A stretch of DNA of 64,000 bases from Agromyces badenianii (GCF_003070885.1 NZ_CP028913.1:1240001-1304000), one strand, 5' to 3'; positions 46,454 to 55,269 are shown, counted from the stretch's first letter. A program made the numbers and translations. The notes: generated from the letters alone by a model not told the origin.

Positions 46454-46584
46454 GCGGTCGGCTCGCTGTCGGCCGCGCGAAGGTAAGCGGTGATATCGAT
46501 CGAGGTGTGCGGCGGCATGCTGATCGCGCTCGGATCCACGCGCGGCGTGTCGCGGTCGGGCAAAGCGGCGTCGTACGGTTTCAC
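46450..46584 (-). CDS. Small 44-residue ORF coupled to the lipoprotein
   Basis: GTG 46584 to TGA 46450, beginning MKPYDAALPDRDTPRVDPSA. Its stop overlaps the lipoprotein ATG as ATGA. About 38 of 44 codons end in G or C, while the frame upstream of the GTG drops sharply in third-position GC, which supports translation from this point. No signal peptide or known domain. It could be a leader for coupled translation or a true small protein. Confidence 0.5.
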   Translation of the reverse strand: MKPYDAALPDRDTPRVDPSAISMPPHTSIDITAYLRAADSEPTA

Positions 46585-46772
46585 TTGATCTCGTCTCAGG
46601 TCGGTGACGGTAGGGCTACCGGAAACGTATGTCGCGGTCCGCTCGAAGGGCGATACGACCTTTGCAACATTCCGCCGCTGGGCCGTCTGTCCGATGGCCA
46701 GAATCAGTCACCACTCGAGTTCGCAGGAGCATCGTCCTCCAGGGTCGAGACGCCAGTGGGGCTCGCTCTTGA
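46585..46772. other. Intergenic, no gene seen
   Basis: 188 bases between the response regulator stop and the small ORF. It is less GC-rich than surrounding genes and would hold the promoter for the small ORF and lipoprotein. No hairpin terminator with a T-run was found. Confidence 0.5.
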
Positions 46773-47384
46773 TCACGGCGATTGGATCTCCCCGAGCCGT
46801 GATGCTTTCCGCACTGCGTCGGTGCGAGAGGTCGCTCCGAGCTTGCTGAAGATGTTCGTGTTGTGGCGTTTGACCGTGCCGACCGAGATCGACAACGACC
46901 GACCGATCTCGTCGTTGGACAGGCCTTGTGCGATCAACCGCATCACTTCCTTCTCGCGCAGAGACAGCACCGATGCGACGAGCTCTGGTCGGCGAATGGG
47001 GTCGGGCACGTCGATCGCAGCATGGATCGCGTCGACCAGTTCACTCGCTGGGGCCGACTTCGACACGAATCCGGCCGCGCCGGCCGCGCGCAGGTGATTC
47101 GCGAGGACCCGGTCGCGGTGCATCGTGACGATGAGGATCCGCGTCGCCGGGGCCTCGGCTCGGACCCGGCTGATCGTCGACAGCACTGGAATGCCGGGCA
47201 TCTCGACGTCGAGCAGCAGCACATCGGGTCGCGTCGCGAGCACCCGCTGGTATGCCTGGTCGTGCGTCGCGGCCTCGCCGACGACCCGCACCCCATCGGC
47301 GGCCGTGAGCATCGCCCGCAGACCGTCCCGGAAGAGCTCGTGATCGTCCGCGATGACGACGGTGACGGATGCCGCGCTCGTCAC
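46773..47384 (-). CDS. NarL/LuxR-type response regulator
   Basis: 203 residues. Receiver domain VTVVIADDHELFRDGLRAML with phospho-acceptor Asp59 in LLLDVEMPG and the conserved Lys in FVSKSAP near 110. C-terminal LuxR helix-turn-helix near 140-200: LSLREKEVMRLIAQGLSNDEIGRSLSISVGTVKRHNTNIFSKLGATSR. GTG 47384 overlaps the kinase stop as GTGA. Acts with the adjacent kinase; targets unknown. Confidence 0.93.
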   Translation of the reverse strand: MTSAASVTVVIADDHELFRDGLRAMLTAADGVRVVGEAATHDQAYQRVLATRPDVLLLDVEMPGIPVLSTISRVRAEAPATRILIVTMHRDRVLANHLRAAGAAGFVSKSAPASELVDAIHAAIDVPDPIRRPELVASVLSLREKEVMRLIAQGLSNDEIGRSLSISVGTVKRHNTNIFSKLGATSRTDAVRKASRLGEIQSP

Positions 47385-48427
47385 GTCGTGCCACTGCCCG
47401 CGAACTGCAGGGTGAGTCGGATGCCCGCAGCACTGGGGGCGTTGAGAAACTCGATCGTGGCCCCGATCGTGCGAGCACGCTCGGCTATTCCTCGCAGCCC
47501 GAACGAGGTCGGCTTGCGAGCGGTGTCGTCGTAGCCGAGCCCGTCGTCGGTGACCGTGACCTGCAGCGCGGTCGGCGACCACTCCAGTCGCGCGTTCACC
47601 GCGGTTGCCTGCTGTGCGTGAGTGCGGGCGTTACGGGTCGCTTCAGCGATGATCGTGAACAGCTCCTCGCGGGCAAGCTCACTCAGCGGCCTGACCGTGC
47701 CGACCTGCGCGACATGGACGGGCAGCGTGCCGCGTCCTCCCGTCGCGTACGCGTATTCCTCCAGGGCCTCAGCCAGTTCACTGTCACCGACCTGCGCCCG
47801 GAGGTCGACGGCGATGTCCTGCGTGTCCAAGAGCGAACCACGGAGAATCCCGATCGCCGCAGCGACTTCCTCATCCGGTCGACGCAGCTGGGCCGCCTCC
47901 AACCGCTGCACACCGGCAGCGATGCCGTGCGCGATTCGATCATGCAACTCGCGTGCGAGACGCAACCGCGCCTCGCGGTCCGATGATCGCAGTCGATCCC
48001 GAAGCACCTCCACATAGGCGATCGCGCCGGGCGGGAACCGCCGCCAGATCGCATGATGCAACGCCCGGGCAACATCCAGATCCCGTCGCCGACCCCCAGC
48101 GACGGCGACCGCATCCGCAACGAGCGGCAGCGCCACGCCGAACAGCACTTCTGCAGCCATCAGCGGCTCCGACGGATCGATGTCCAATACCGCGGACCGC
48201 TGCCCGTGCGCACTCAACACCTCGGGATCGCTGTAGTCAACCGTGACCAGGGGTGACTCGACGTCTCCGCCGAGCACCGCGAAGGTCTCCGCGAGGATCG
48301 ACCGGGCCTGAAACTCCAGCCCGCCATCGAGCACCTCGGCGGTCGCCAGCACACTCCCTCGTTCCAGTAGCCGCTCATGCAGCTCGGCGATCACCGCGCC
48401 GAAGACCGCAGGCACTTCAACCCGCAT
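47381..48427 (-). CDS. Soluble NarL-type sensor histidine kinase
   Basis: 348 residues. HisKA_3 H-box RLRLARELHDRIAHGIAAG with the phosphorylated His near residue 160, N-box EATRNARTHAQQ near 260, and G-boxes DDGLGYDD and GLRGIAERARTIGA near 300-325. There is no hydrophobic stretch long enough for a membrane segment; the first ~140 residues are a soluble region (LLERGSVLATAEVLDGG...) of unknown fold, so the signal is probably cytoplasmic. ATG 48427 is chosen because GGAGG lies 7 bases upstream; the frame is open further to 48514. Confidence 0.9.
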   Translation of the reverse strand: MRVEVPAVFGAVIAELHERLLERGSVLATAEVLDGGLEFQARSILAETFAVLGGDVESPLVTVDYSDPEVLSAHGQRSAVLDIDPSEPLMAAEVLFGVALPLVADAVAVAGGRRRDLDVARALHHAIWRRFPPGAIAYVEVLRDRLRSSDREARLRLARELHDRIAHGIAAGVQRLEAAQLRRPDEEVAAAIGILRGSLLDTQDIAVDLRAQVGDSELAEALEEYAYATGGRGTLPVHVAQVGTVRPLSELAREELFTIIAEATRNARTHAQQATAVNARLEWSPTALQVTVTDDGLGYDDTARKPTSFGLRGIAERARTIGATIEFLNAPSAAGIRLTLQFAGSGTT

Positions 48428-48624
48428 TCCGTTCCTCCACTTGCCGTTCTCCGGCATCGACCATGGGCATGCAGCGCGAGGCGCTCCCCCTGGACGGTAC
48501 CCCGAAGCGGCCATCGAATCGATACGACCTCCGGCACATCACATGCCGTGCCCGATTGTGCTCGTTGAGTAAACGGAACCTCACTCTGATTCCGGCGGGG
48601 GAGCGGCTCGAGAACGAGGCGCGC

Positions 48625-49047
48625 TCAGCCCGCTTGCGATCGCGTCTCGGCGAGCGCTCGCTCCAGCAGAGCGCGCAGCGCGCTGCGATCCACCCCCGTC
48701 AACCGCGTGAGGTAGAGGCAGACCTTGCTCGCACGATGCTTGCCGAGCCCGGCTACGAGATCGGGCCAGCGCTCCGAGAAATTCTCCGGGAGGTAGATCG
48801 TGTGCTTCGTGGGGCCTGGCGCGAAGGCGAGGCGGGGAGAGCGGCCCCCGCGCCCGCTCTCGTAGCGGTACTCGAACTCTCCGAAACCGATGATGCGGCC
48901 CGCCCACACGACCGGCTGCTCGCCGCTGATCTCGCCGAGAATCGCGAGCAGTTCGTCGGCCTCGGCGCGCCGAGGACCCGTGGCGCGGTCGAGCACTTCC
49001 TCGACCGGCAGGTCGGATGGTGACATCGCGGGCTGCTTCGCTGCCAT
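48625..49047 (-). CDS. DUF1801 domain protein
   Basis: 140 residues. The pattern RAEADELLAILGEISGEQPVVWAGRIIGFGEFEYRYESGRGG and FAPGPTKHTIYLPENF matches DUF1801, a small fold related to bacterial iron-sulfur-less YdhG-like proteins; function unknown. ATG 49047 follows GAGGAG. Upstream in-frame residues overlap the palindromic operator region of the divergent gene and are not family-like. Confidence 0.75.
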   Translation of the reverse strand: MAAKQPAMSPSDLPVEEVLDRATGPRRAEADELLAILGEISGEQPVVWAGRIIGFGEFEYRYESGRGGRSPRLAFAPGPTKHTIYLPENFSERWPDLVAGLGKHRASKVCLYLTRLTGVDRSALRALLERALAETRSQAG

Positions 49048-49136
49048 GGGGTCTCCTCGCGAACGTTCTGGACGATCCAGCGTACTGCGGCAGGCTCCCG
49101 CAGGCGTGTGCGTGGGTGAATCGCTGGACGCCGCAC

Positions 49137-49179
49137 GTAAAGCGTGCTTTACTCGTGGCATGAGTAAAGCGTACTTTAC
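49137..49179. promoter_or_regulatory. Twin palindromic operators of the XRE module
   Basis: GTAAAGCGTGCTTTAC at 49137-49152 and GTAAAGCGTACTTTAC at 49164-49179 are two 16-bp palindromes 27 bases apart, differing at one base. The second begins 2 bases after the ATG of the membrane gene, so binding would block transcription and initiation. The site suits the small XRE protein encoded second in this operon, and similar AGTAAAG..CTTTACT boxes accompany such regulators elsewhere (recollection). Confidence 0.8.
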
Positions 49180-49612
49180 CTCCACCAGCCCGAGGAGGGG
49201 CCGCGTTCCCTTCGGCCACTACGTCTTGGCGCTGGCGCTCGGCGCGGTGCTGACCATCGCCGTCGCGCTCGTCGTGGCCGCAACGAATCCAGACGATTTC
49301 TGGCTCGCCGCGGGAATCGGAGCGCTCTGTGCCGCATATCCGTCCGTGTCGCTCGGCCTGAAGGTCTTCGTCTCGAACAACACGGTCAGCCGTGACGAGC
49401 GCGGTGAGCAGAGCGTGGAACTGCTCTGGATGCGCCAAGCCGGCTCCGGTGCGTTCCTCGACGTGCTCATCGCCACGATCGTCGCCGCCGTCATCGTCAT
49501 GGTGTTTCGGTTCGAGGTGGACGCGCTCCCGGTGCTCCTCGCCCTCATCGCGTTGAGCGCGGTGGATGCCGGACTGCATTACTTCGTCATCCGCCACCGA
49601 GCGCTGAAATGA
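49160..49612 (+). CDS. Membrane partner of a small XRE regulator
   Basis: 150 residues with four hydrophobic segments near 20-42, 49-68, 99-117 and 121-140. Starts MSKAYFTSTSPRRGR; the first codons lie inside the second operator. It resembles the DUF2178-like membrane proteins that precede ~65-residue XRE regulators. Coupled to the regulator by ATGA. Function unknown. Confidence 0.75.
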   Translation: MSKAYFTSTSPRRGRVPFGHYVLALALGAVLTIAVALVVAATNPDDFWLAAGIGALCAAYPSVSLGLKVFVSNNTVSRDERGEQSVELLWMRQAGSGAFLDVLIATIVAAVIVMVFRFEVDALPVLLALIALSAVDAGLHYFVIRHRALK

Positions 49613-49800
49613 AGAACGACCTCGCCGGTCGCCGCGCCGCGCGAGACTGGACGCAGGCCGACTTGGCTGCGGCACTCGGCGTGTCGAGGCAGACGGTCAT
49701 CTCGATCGAGCGGGGCCGGTTCGATCCCTCATTGCCGCTGGCGTTCCTCATCGCCCAGACGTTCGATTGCGCCATCGAAGACATCTTCACGCCCGACTGA
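49609..49800 (+). CDS. Small XRE-family transcriptional regulator
   Basis: 63 residues, essentially just a helix-turn-helix: RRAARDWTQADLAAALGVSRQTVISIERGRFDPSLPLAFLIAQTF. The C-terminus CAIEDIFTPD is characteristic of the compact Cro/CI-type regulators paired with a membrane protein. Probably represses its own operon through the two palindromes at 49137 and 49164. Confidence 0.92.
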   Translation: MKNDLAGRRAARDWTQADLAAALGVSRQTVISIERGRFDPSLPLAFLIAQTFDCAIEDIFTPD

Positions 49801-49818
49801 TCGTCGGGATCACCGCGC

Positions 49819-50511
49819 TCAGAAGAGGAGCACCACCCCAGTGACCGCAAGCCAGAGCGACCAGGCGATGTAGGTGAACGGCGTGAGCATCGCGGCGAGC
49901 TTCCAGCCGTTCCGCTCGAAGGGGGCGACGAACTCGAACGAGCACACGACGAGCACCGCGCCGATCACGATGCCTGCCGCGCCGACGATCGGGTGCACCG
50001 CCCCGCTCTGCATGAGAGCGATGCCCGAGAGGATGCTCCACGCTCCGGTCAGCAGGAACCCCAGATGCTCTCCGACGGCGACGCCGAGGTAGCGGTTGAA
50101 GGACTGGAAGATCACGTCGATCGCCTCCCGGCGCGCGTCCGTCGCGTCGGGTTCGGCGTCGGCACGGGCCAGGTACGGCACGAGGAACGGCCAGCGGATG
50201 AGTCCGAGGAACTGCACGAGCGCCGCGAGCACGCCGACCGTGGCGCCGAGCACCAGAACCGTCGGGTCGGCGCCGTCGAGCCTGAACGCGAGCAGCACTG
50301 CGAGGGGCGCGAAGAGCACGGCCGTCATCGCGAAGCCCCACCAGAGCAGCACGAGGCCGGAATCGCCGGCCCGGAACCGAGCGAGGATCTCGCGGGTCGG
50401 CCGCCGCAGGATCTCGGGATAGTCGAAGGTCTTCGCCAGCGCCGCGAAGGCGGCGTTGAAGGCGATCGGAAGAACGATCAAGAGGATGCTCGTGGCCGGC
50501 GACGACGTCAT
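49819..50511 (-). CDS. DUF4386-type membrane protein
   Basis: 230 residues with six hydrophobic segments. The pattern PTREILARFRAGDSGLVLLWWGFAMTAVLFAPLAVLLAF near 35-75 and FQSFNRYLGVAVGEHLGFLLTGAWSILSGI fits DUF4386. ATG 50511 overlaps the SDR stop (ATGA) and has GGAGG upstream. Function unknown; coupling to an SDR may indicate shared regulation only. Confidence 0.7.
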   Translation of the reverse strand: MTSSPATSILLIVLPIAFNAAFAALAKTFDYPEILRRPTREILARFRAGDSGLVLLWWGFAMTAVLFAPLAVLLAFRLDGADPTVLVLGATVGVLAALVQFLGLIRWPFLVPYLARADAEPDATDARREAIDVIFQSFNRYLGVAVGEHLGFLLTGAWSILSGIALMQSGAVHPIVGAAGIVIGAVLVVCSFEFVAPFERNGWKLAAMLTPFTYIAWSLWLAVTGVVLLF

Positions 50512-51446
50512 CGACGACCTCCATCGCGCGCGCGCCTTTCCAAGCCGACGAGCACGGCGCTGACCCGCCACAGGCGCTCGGCATCGGCTCGATCCTCGCT
50601 GCGCTTCGACGACCTCACGCGCTTGCGGTTCGCGAAGAATCCGCCTGTGACCTGCTCGAGTTCAGGTGCCGTGGCCAGGTGCATCGAGGTCGAGGCGCCT
50701 TGAGCGGGTGACTTCATGAACGACGTGAGCAACGGCACGATGAAGCGCTGCACCGCCGCCGGATCCTTGGCACCGAACGAGGTGCGCACGACGCCGGGAT
50801 GCAGCGCGTTGGAGGTGACCCTGGTGCCCTGCAGCCGCCTGGCCAGCTCGAAGGCGAACAGCACATTCGCGAGCTTCGACTGGTCGTATGCGCGCGACCC
50901 GGAGTACACCCGTTCACCCTGGAGGTCGTCGAAATCGATGCGCCCCGTGCGGTGGGCGTTCGACGACACGGTGACGACTCTGGCCGGGGCGCTCGACCTC
51001 AACCGGTCGAGGAGGAGGTTCGTCAGCAGGAAGGGGGCGAGGTGGTTGACCGCGAATGTGCGCTCGAGGCCGTCGGCCGTGACGTGGCGGGTCTGCCAGA
51101 ATCCGCCCACGTTGTTGATGAGCACGTCGATGCGCGGCAGGCGCTGCAGCACCTCGGCTGCGAGCCGCCGTACTTCCGCCTGCGCTGACAGGTCGGCGAT
51201 GAAGGCATCCACCTTGGCACCACCGCCCGCACGGATGTCGCGTGCCGCTGCCTCGGTGCGCTGCCGATCACGTCCGACGATCGCGACGTGCGCGCCCGAA
51301 CTGGCGAGTCCGAGTGCGGTCGCCTTTCCGATGCCGCCGCTGGCGCCGGTGATGAGCACGGTTCGTGATTGCGGCGGGGGAGACTTCGGCCCCGCGGCAT
51401 CCGCTTCGATCTCGGTTCGGTCGTCGCCATCGAGTCCACGCGACAT
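50508..51446 (-). CDS. Short-chain dehydrogenase/reductase
   Basis: 312 residues. Cofactor motif TGASGGIGKATALGLASSG near 34-52, the NNVGG motif near 110, Ser in VTVSSNAHRTG near 160 and the catalytic YDQSK near 186-190. It most resembles the retinol dehydrogenase/oxidoreductase-like SDR group by the NALHPGVVRTSFG motif. NAD(P) preference and substrate unknown. Followed by DUF4386 on the same transcript. Confidence 0.9.
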   Translation of the reverse strand: MSRGLDGDDRTEIEADAAGPKSPPPQSRTVLITGASGGIGKATALGLASSGAHVAIVGRDRQRTEAAARDIRAGGGAKVDAFIADLSAQAEVRRLAAEVLQRLPRIDVLINNVGGFWQTRHVTADGLERTFAVNHLAPFLLTNLLLDRLRSSAPARVVTVSSNAHRTGRIDFDDLQGERVYSGSRAYDQSKLANVLFAFELARRLQGTRVTSNALHPGVVRTSFGAKDPAAVQRFIVPLLTSFMKSPAQGASTSMHLATAPELEQVTGGFFANRKRVRSSKRSEDRADAERLWRVSAVLVGLERRARDGGRR

Positions 51447-51476
51447 GCTCGGCTCCCTCCACTGCAGCGACCGGCG

Positions 51477-51926
51477 TCAGGGTTCGCTGTTCTCTTCGCG
51501 CCCTTCGCACAGGAAGGCGAGGCGCTGCAGCGTCTCGCGGTTGCGAACGTACAGCATCGGCTCGGTCAGAACCCTCGGCACCCATTTCCCGGGCCCGCTC
51601 GTCGGCTCCTCCTGGATGCGGACGACGCAACCGCTCGCCGACGGGCGAACCTCGATGGTCACGCGGGCCTCGCCGAGGGGCCACCCCTTCGCGCGAAACG
51701 TCGCCCGGCGCGGCGGATGCCAGAGGAGGCTCACGGTCGCGTCGTCGATGAGGAGAGGCCACACTCCGACGGAGTGGTGGAGCGCGGCGCTCTGCGCCGG
51801 CCACGCCTTGTCGACGTTCCGCATCCTCGATGCCCCGACGACCCAGCACGGATAGAGCCAGCCGTCCGCGAGGACGTCGAACACCGTCTGCGGCGAGCAG
51901 GCCATGGCCCGAGCATTGCGCGACAC
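51477..51926 (-). CDS. SRPBCC family protein
   Basis: 149 residues. ARAMACSPQTVFDVLADGWLYPCWVVGASRMRNVD near 6-40 is characteristic of small SRPBCC/polyketide-cyclase-like proteins, ending in a helix. Binds a hydrophobic ligand by family; actual role unknown. GTG start at 51926. It lies 30 bases upstream of the SDR on the same strand, so may be co-transcribed. Confidence 0.78.
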   Translation of the reverse strand: MSRNARAMACSPQTVFDVLADGWLYPCWVVGASRMRNVDKAWPAQSAALHHSVGVWPLLIDDATVSLLWHPPRRATFRAKGWPLGEARVTIEVRPSASGCVVRIQEEPTSGPGKWVPRVLTEPMLYVRNRETLQRLAFLCEGREENSEP

Positions 51927-52072
51927 GCGTACGTCCTCTCGATCGTGAGAGCCGACCCGGTCAGCCTCGTCCCACGATTATCGGAACATACGCGGTTCGC
52001 GGACAGGGGCTTGACGGACGCCCGATCGAGCGGGGTGGCGGCCGGCCGAGACCGGCTCGGGTGACGTCGAGC

Positions 52073-52106
52073 GGATGCCGCGGGTGATATTCCTCCCGCG
52101 GCATCC
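52073..52106. terminator. Hairpin between GreA-like and SRPBCC genes
   Basis: GGATGCCGCGGG and CCCGCGGCATCC form a perfect 12-bp stem with a 10-base loop, 16 bases beyond the GreA-like stop. No T-run, as is common in high-GC terminators. The 195-base gap holds no gene otherwise. Confidence 0.7.
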
Positions 52107-52121
52107 ACTCGCCGTCGTCGC

Positions 52122-52532
52122 TCAGCCGAACGGCACCGCTTCGAGTACCGTGACCCGCACGGAGCGGTTCGGCGCCTCGTAGGTGACCGCATCGCCGACG
52201 TACCGGCCGGCGATCGCGGCCCCGAGCGGTGACGTGGGCGAGTAGACATCGAGGTCGACGCTCGTGTCGAGATCGGCGAGTTCCCGGCTGCCGAGCAGGA
52301 AGCTCGTGGCCGACTCGTCGTCGTCGAAGCGCACCGTGACCCGCATGCCGGGCTCGACCAGGCCGTCGTCGGGCTTGCGGCCGACCTCGGCATTGCGCAC
52401 CATCGTGCGAAGCTCCGTGGCCCGGGCCTGTTCGATGTCGGTCAGTGTTCGTCCGGGCCGCGAGAGCTCCGCCAGTTCTGCTTCGAGCCGCTCCAGTGCG
52501 GCCGGGGTCATCCATACGGATTCCGTGTTCAT
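52122..52532 (-). CDS. GreA/GreB-family elongation factor-like protein
   Basis: 136 residues. The N-terminal part WMTPAALERLEAELAELSRPGR...TELRTMVRNAEVGRKPDDGLVEPGMRV is a short coiled coil, and the C-terminal SPTSPLGAAIAGRYVGDAVTYEAPNRSVRVTVLEA is the Gre FKBP-like domain that docks on RNA polymerase. It is ~20 residues shorter than standard GreA, and the coil tip lacks the usual paired acidic D-E residues, so transcript-cleavage stimulation is doubtful. ATG 52532 has GGAGGAA upstream. Confidence 0.8.
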   Translation of the reverse strand: MNTESVWMTPAALERLEAELAELSRPGRTLTDIEQARATELRTMVRNAEVGRKPDDGLVEPGMRVTVRFDDDESATSFLLGSRELADLDTSVDLDVYSPTSPLGAAIAGRYVGDAVTYEAPNRSVRVTVLEAVPFG

Positions 52533-52605
52533 CGGGGAATTCCTCCCTCTCGGCGACCCAGGGGTCGTCTGGCAAAGAACTTCCCATCCTAGCCGGGCGT
52601 GGCCG

Positions 52606-54078
52606 TCAGCGCCCGAGTTCCGCCAGCTCGTCGAGGCGCGGTGCGGGCACGGCCGGATCGTCGATGCCGTCGAAGATGCGAACGGTACGGCCGGCACCCC
52701 AACCGGGCCATCCCGGTTCGCCGGAGGCCGCGAAGGCGACCCAGGCATCGTGGATCGCCGAGGCGAGGACCTGCGGAGCGGATGCCCCGGCCAACGCGAC
52801 CGAGTCGGGCGCGGCCAGTCCGTCGAACACGAACCCGAGCTCGACGGCGTGCGCAGCGCCGAGCCCGCGCACCGGGCTGCGCCACGCGAACTCGTAGACC
52901 CACGTCGGCGCGCCTGCGGCTGCACGCGCATCGGCCACCCGGTACTCGGAGCGTCGCAGCAGCACGTCGGTGAGGATCGCGCCGAACACCTCGCCGTGCT
53001 TCGCCCCGGGGCGGTTGGCCCGATAGCGGCGCACCGCCGCCGCGGAGATCTTCGCGGCGCGTCGGCCGATCGCAAGGTGCAGGCGCGTGATCCTGTCAAC
53101 CGCGCCGCTCGGCACCAGCCAGAGACGGTATTCCTCGGTGGTCGTGCCGATGAGGAGCGGCACGTTCGACGAGGCGCCGGCCGCGAAGGCGTCGGCGGGG
53201 GAGGTGGGGACGAGGTCGCCGTCGATCGCGATCGTGAACGCGGGTCCGCCGCCGAGCGGAGAGCTGCCCGCGATCACCTTCGCCTGCGCCGCCGCGAGCC
53301 GCTCAGGCGCAACCGCCGCGAAGGCGTCGCGAGTGGCCGCGATGCCGAGTTCCCGGGCGATGAGCGCCGTGATCCTGCCCGCGTCGGCGGGAGTCTTCAC
53401 CTCGAGCGGCCCACTCATGACGATGGCCCGCTGCATCACCTCGTTCGCGATGGGCGACGCGGCCAGCGCCGCGACGGTCGCTCCGCCGGCCGACTGACCG
53501 AAAACCGTGACTCGGGCTGGATCGCCGCCGAACGCGGCGATTTCGCGCTGCACCCAGCGCAGCGCCGCGAGCTGGTCGTGCAGGCCGAGGTTCAGTGGGG
53601 CGCCGTCGAGCACCGAGAAGCCCTCGGTGCCGAGCCGGTAGTTCACGGAGACGAACACGACGCCGTCGCGGGCGAACGTCGTCCCGTCGTACCCGGGCAA
53701 GGCGTTCGAGCCGTGCTTCAACGAACCGCCGTGCATCCAGACCATGACGGGCAACGGCGCGCCCGCGGCATCCGTCGGCGCCCAGATGTTGACGTTCAAA
53801 ATACCCTCGCCCGGAATCGCGACCGTCGGCAGCAGTTCCCCGAGCGCACCGGCATAAGGTACCTGCGGTGCGGTCGGCCCGAAGGCTGTGGCATCGCGCA
53901 CGCCCTCCCACGGCTCGACCGGTGCAGGTAGGCGGAACCGGTGCTCGCCGAATGGCGGGGATGCGTACGGCACTCCGAGGAAGCGGGCGATGCCGTCGAT
54001 GGTCTCGCCGCGAAGGGCGCCGGTGGAGGTCTCGATGACACCCTCGAGGGGTGCTCGCTCGTCGCTGAGTGGCTGCAC
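52606..54078 (-). CDS. Type B carboxylesterase
   Basis: 490 residues of the alpha/beta-hydrolase B-type esterase family. FLGVPYASPPFGEHRFRLPAP near 33-53, oxyanion loop VMVWMHGGSLKHGS near 111, nucleophile elbow FGQSAGGATVAAL with Ser near 196, and the NYRLG signature before it. No signal peptide, so cytoplasmic. Substrate spectrum unknown. Separated by 73 bases from the GreA-like gene and not clearly co-transcribed. Confidence 0.92.
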   Translation of the reverse strand: MQPLSDERAPLEGVIETSTGALRGETIDGIARFLGVPYASPPFGEHRFRLPAPVEPWEGVRDATAFGPTAPQVPYAGALGELLPTVAIPGEGILNVNIWAPTDAAGAPLPVMVWMHGGSLKHGSNALPGYDGTTFARDGVVFVSVNYRLGTEGFSVLDGAPLNLGLHDQLAALRWVQREIAAFGGDPARVTVFGQSAGGATVAALAASPIANEVMQRAIVMSGPLEVKTPADAGRITALIARELGIAATRDAFAAVAPERLAAAQAKVIAGSSPLGGGPAFTIAIDGDLVPTSPADAFAAGASSNVPLLIGTTTEEYRLWLVPSGAVDRITRLHLAIGRRAAKISAAAVRRYRANRPGAKHGEVFGAILTDVLLRRSEYRVADARAAAGAPTWVYEFAWRSPVRGLGAAHAVELGFVFDGLAAPDSVALAGASAPQVLASAIHDAWVAFAASGEPGWPGWGAGRTVRIFDGIDDPAVPAPRLDELAELGR

Positions 54079-54134
54079 CCGCTCATCCTGCCCTTCGGGC
54101 GGCGCTTCGCGCTAGATGCGGTGGGCAGACGCAG

Positions 54135-54170
54135 TCGAGCCCCGGCGATCGTTCGATCGCCGGGGCTCGA
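54135..54170. terminator. Strong hairpin between esterase and msrA
   Basis: TCGAGCCCCGGCGATC and GATCGCCGGGGCTCGA form a perfect 16-bp stem around GTTC, 13 bases past the msrA stop. It lacks a T-run but is the likely terminator of msrB-msrA. Confidence 0.75.
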
Positions 54171-54182
54171 TGGGTGTTGCGA

Positions 54183-54704
54183 CTACGCCGCGGGCTCGCT
54201 GTCGCGCTTTGGCAGCTTCCAACCGGGCCGCACGAAGTGGCAGGTGTAGCCGTTCGGGTACTTCTCCAGGTAGTCCTGGTGCTCGGGCTCAGCTTCCCAG
54301 AACGGGCCGGCCGGGGAGACCTCGGTCGTCGCCGGTCCGGGCCAGAGGCCCGACGCGTCGACGTCGGCGATGGTCTCGTGCGCGATGACCTCCTGCTCGT
54401 CGCTCGTCGGGAAGATCGCCGAACGGTAGCTCGTGCCGACGTCGTTGCCCTGGCGGTTCCTGGTCGACGGATCGTGGATCTGGAAGAAGAACTCCAGCAG
54501 GTCGCGGTACGACTCCGCCTCGGGGTCGAACACGATCTCGATCGCCTCGGCGTGCGTGCCGTGGTTGCGATACGTGGCGTTCGGCACGTCGCCGCCGGTG
54601 TAGCCCACGCGAGTGCTGAGCACTCCCGGGCGCTTGCGGATCAGGTCCTCCATGCCCCAGAAACACCCGCCGGCGAGGATCGCGGTCTCGGTTCGTGTGG
54701 TCAT
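54183..54704 (-). CDS. msrA: Peptide methionine sulfoxide reductase MsrA
   Basis: Reduces methionine-S-sulfoxide. 173 residues with catalytic GGCFWG, Cys at residue 14, and [17 protein letters not shown] plus [14 protein letters not shown]. No C-terminal resolving Cys pair is visible, so recycling may need mycothiol or a thioredoxin (inference). Starts in an ATGA overlap with msrB. Confidence 0.96.
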   Translation of the reverse strand: MTTRTETAILAGGCFWGMEDLIRKRPGVLSTRVGYTGGDVPNATYRNHGTHAEAIEIVFDPEAESYRDLLEFFFQIHDPSTRNRQGNDVGTSYRSAIFPTSDEQEVIAHETIADVDASGLWPGPATTEVSPAGPFWEAEPEHQDYLEKYPNGYTCHFVRPGWKLPKRDSEPAA

Positions 54705-55162
54705 CGTGCGTTCTCCTGGTTCTCGAACAGTGCGCGGTATCGACCGTAGCCCGCCTCGTCCAGCTCGGCGAGCGGAACGAAGCGCAGGGCAGCGGAGTTC
54801 ATGCAGTACCGAAGGCCACCGGCATCCACCGGGCCGTCGTCGAAGACGTGACCGAGGTGGCTGTCGGCGCCGGCCGACCGCACCTCGACGCGTTTCATGA
54901 ACATCGAGCGGTCGGTCTTCTCGGTGACGGCATCGGGCTCGATCGGCTTGGTGAAGCTCGGCCAGCCCGAACGGCTGTCGTACTTGTCGGTCGAGGCGAA
55001 GAGCGGCTGCCCCGAGACGACGTCGACGTAGATGCCGGGCTCGTGGTTGTTCCAGTACTCGTTTCGGAAGGCCGGCTCGGTGCCGTCCTCCTGCGTGACC
55101 CGGTACTGATTCCGGGTGAGGCGGTCGATTGCCTCGGGAGTCTTGCGGTAGTCCTGTGACAC
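54701..55162 (-). CDS. msrB: Peptide methionine sulfoxide reductase MsrB
   Basis: Reduces methionine-R-sulfoxide. 153 residues. [11 protein letters not shown] near 68-78, HVFDDGP near 110, and [11 protein letters not shown] near 123-133 with the catalytic Cys. The zinc CxxC pairs seen in many MsrB proteins are absent. GTG 55162 with GGAGG upstream; a longer frame reaches 55348 but lies in the promoter region of the divergent gene. Confidence 0.95.
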   Translation of the reverse strand: MSQDYRKTPEAIDRLTRNQYRVTQEDGTEPAFRNEYWNNHEPGIYVDVVSGQPLFASTDKYDSRSGWPSFTKPIEPDAVTEKTDRSMFMKRVEVRSAGADSHLGHVFDDGPVDAGGLRYCMNSAALRFVPLAELDEAGYGRYRALFENQENAR

Positions 55163-55269
55163 GGTTCCTCCAAGCTCGGCGCCGCTGGCTGCGACGCCCA
55201 CTGGGAAGAACACACGGGGCGCCGAAGCTGTTCCGGGAGGAATGCGCGAGCGCAAACGTGGATGACTTT

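Noticed and set aside
46507..47097. Plus-strand coding region opposite the response regulator
   Set aside because: Its translation is unstructured, whereas the minus strand encodes clear receiver and LuxR domains.
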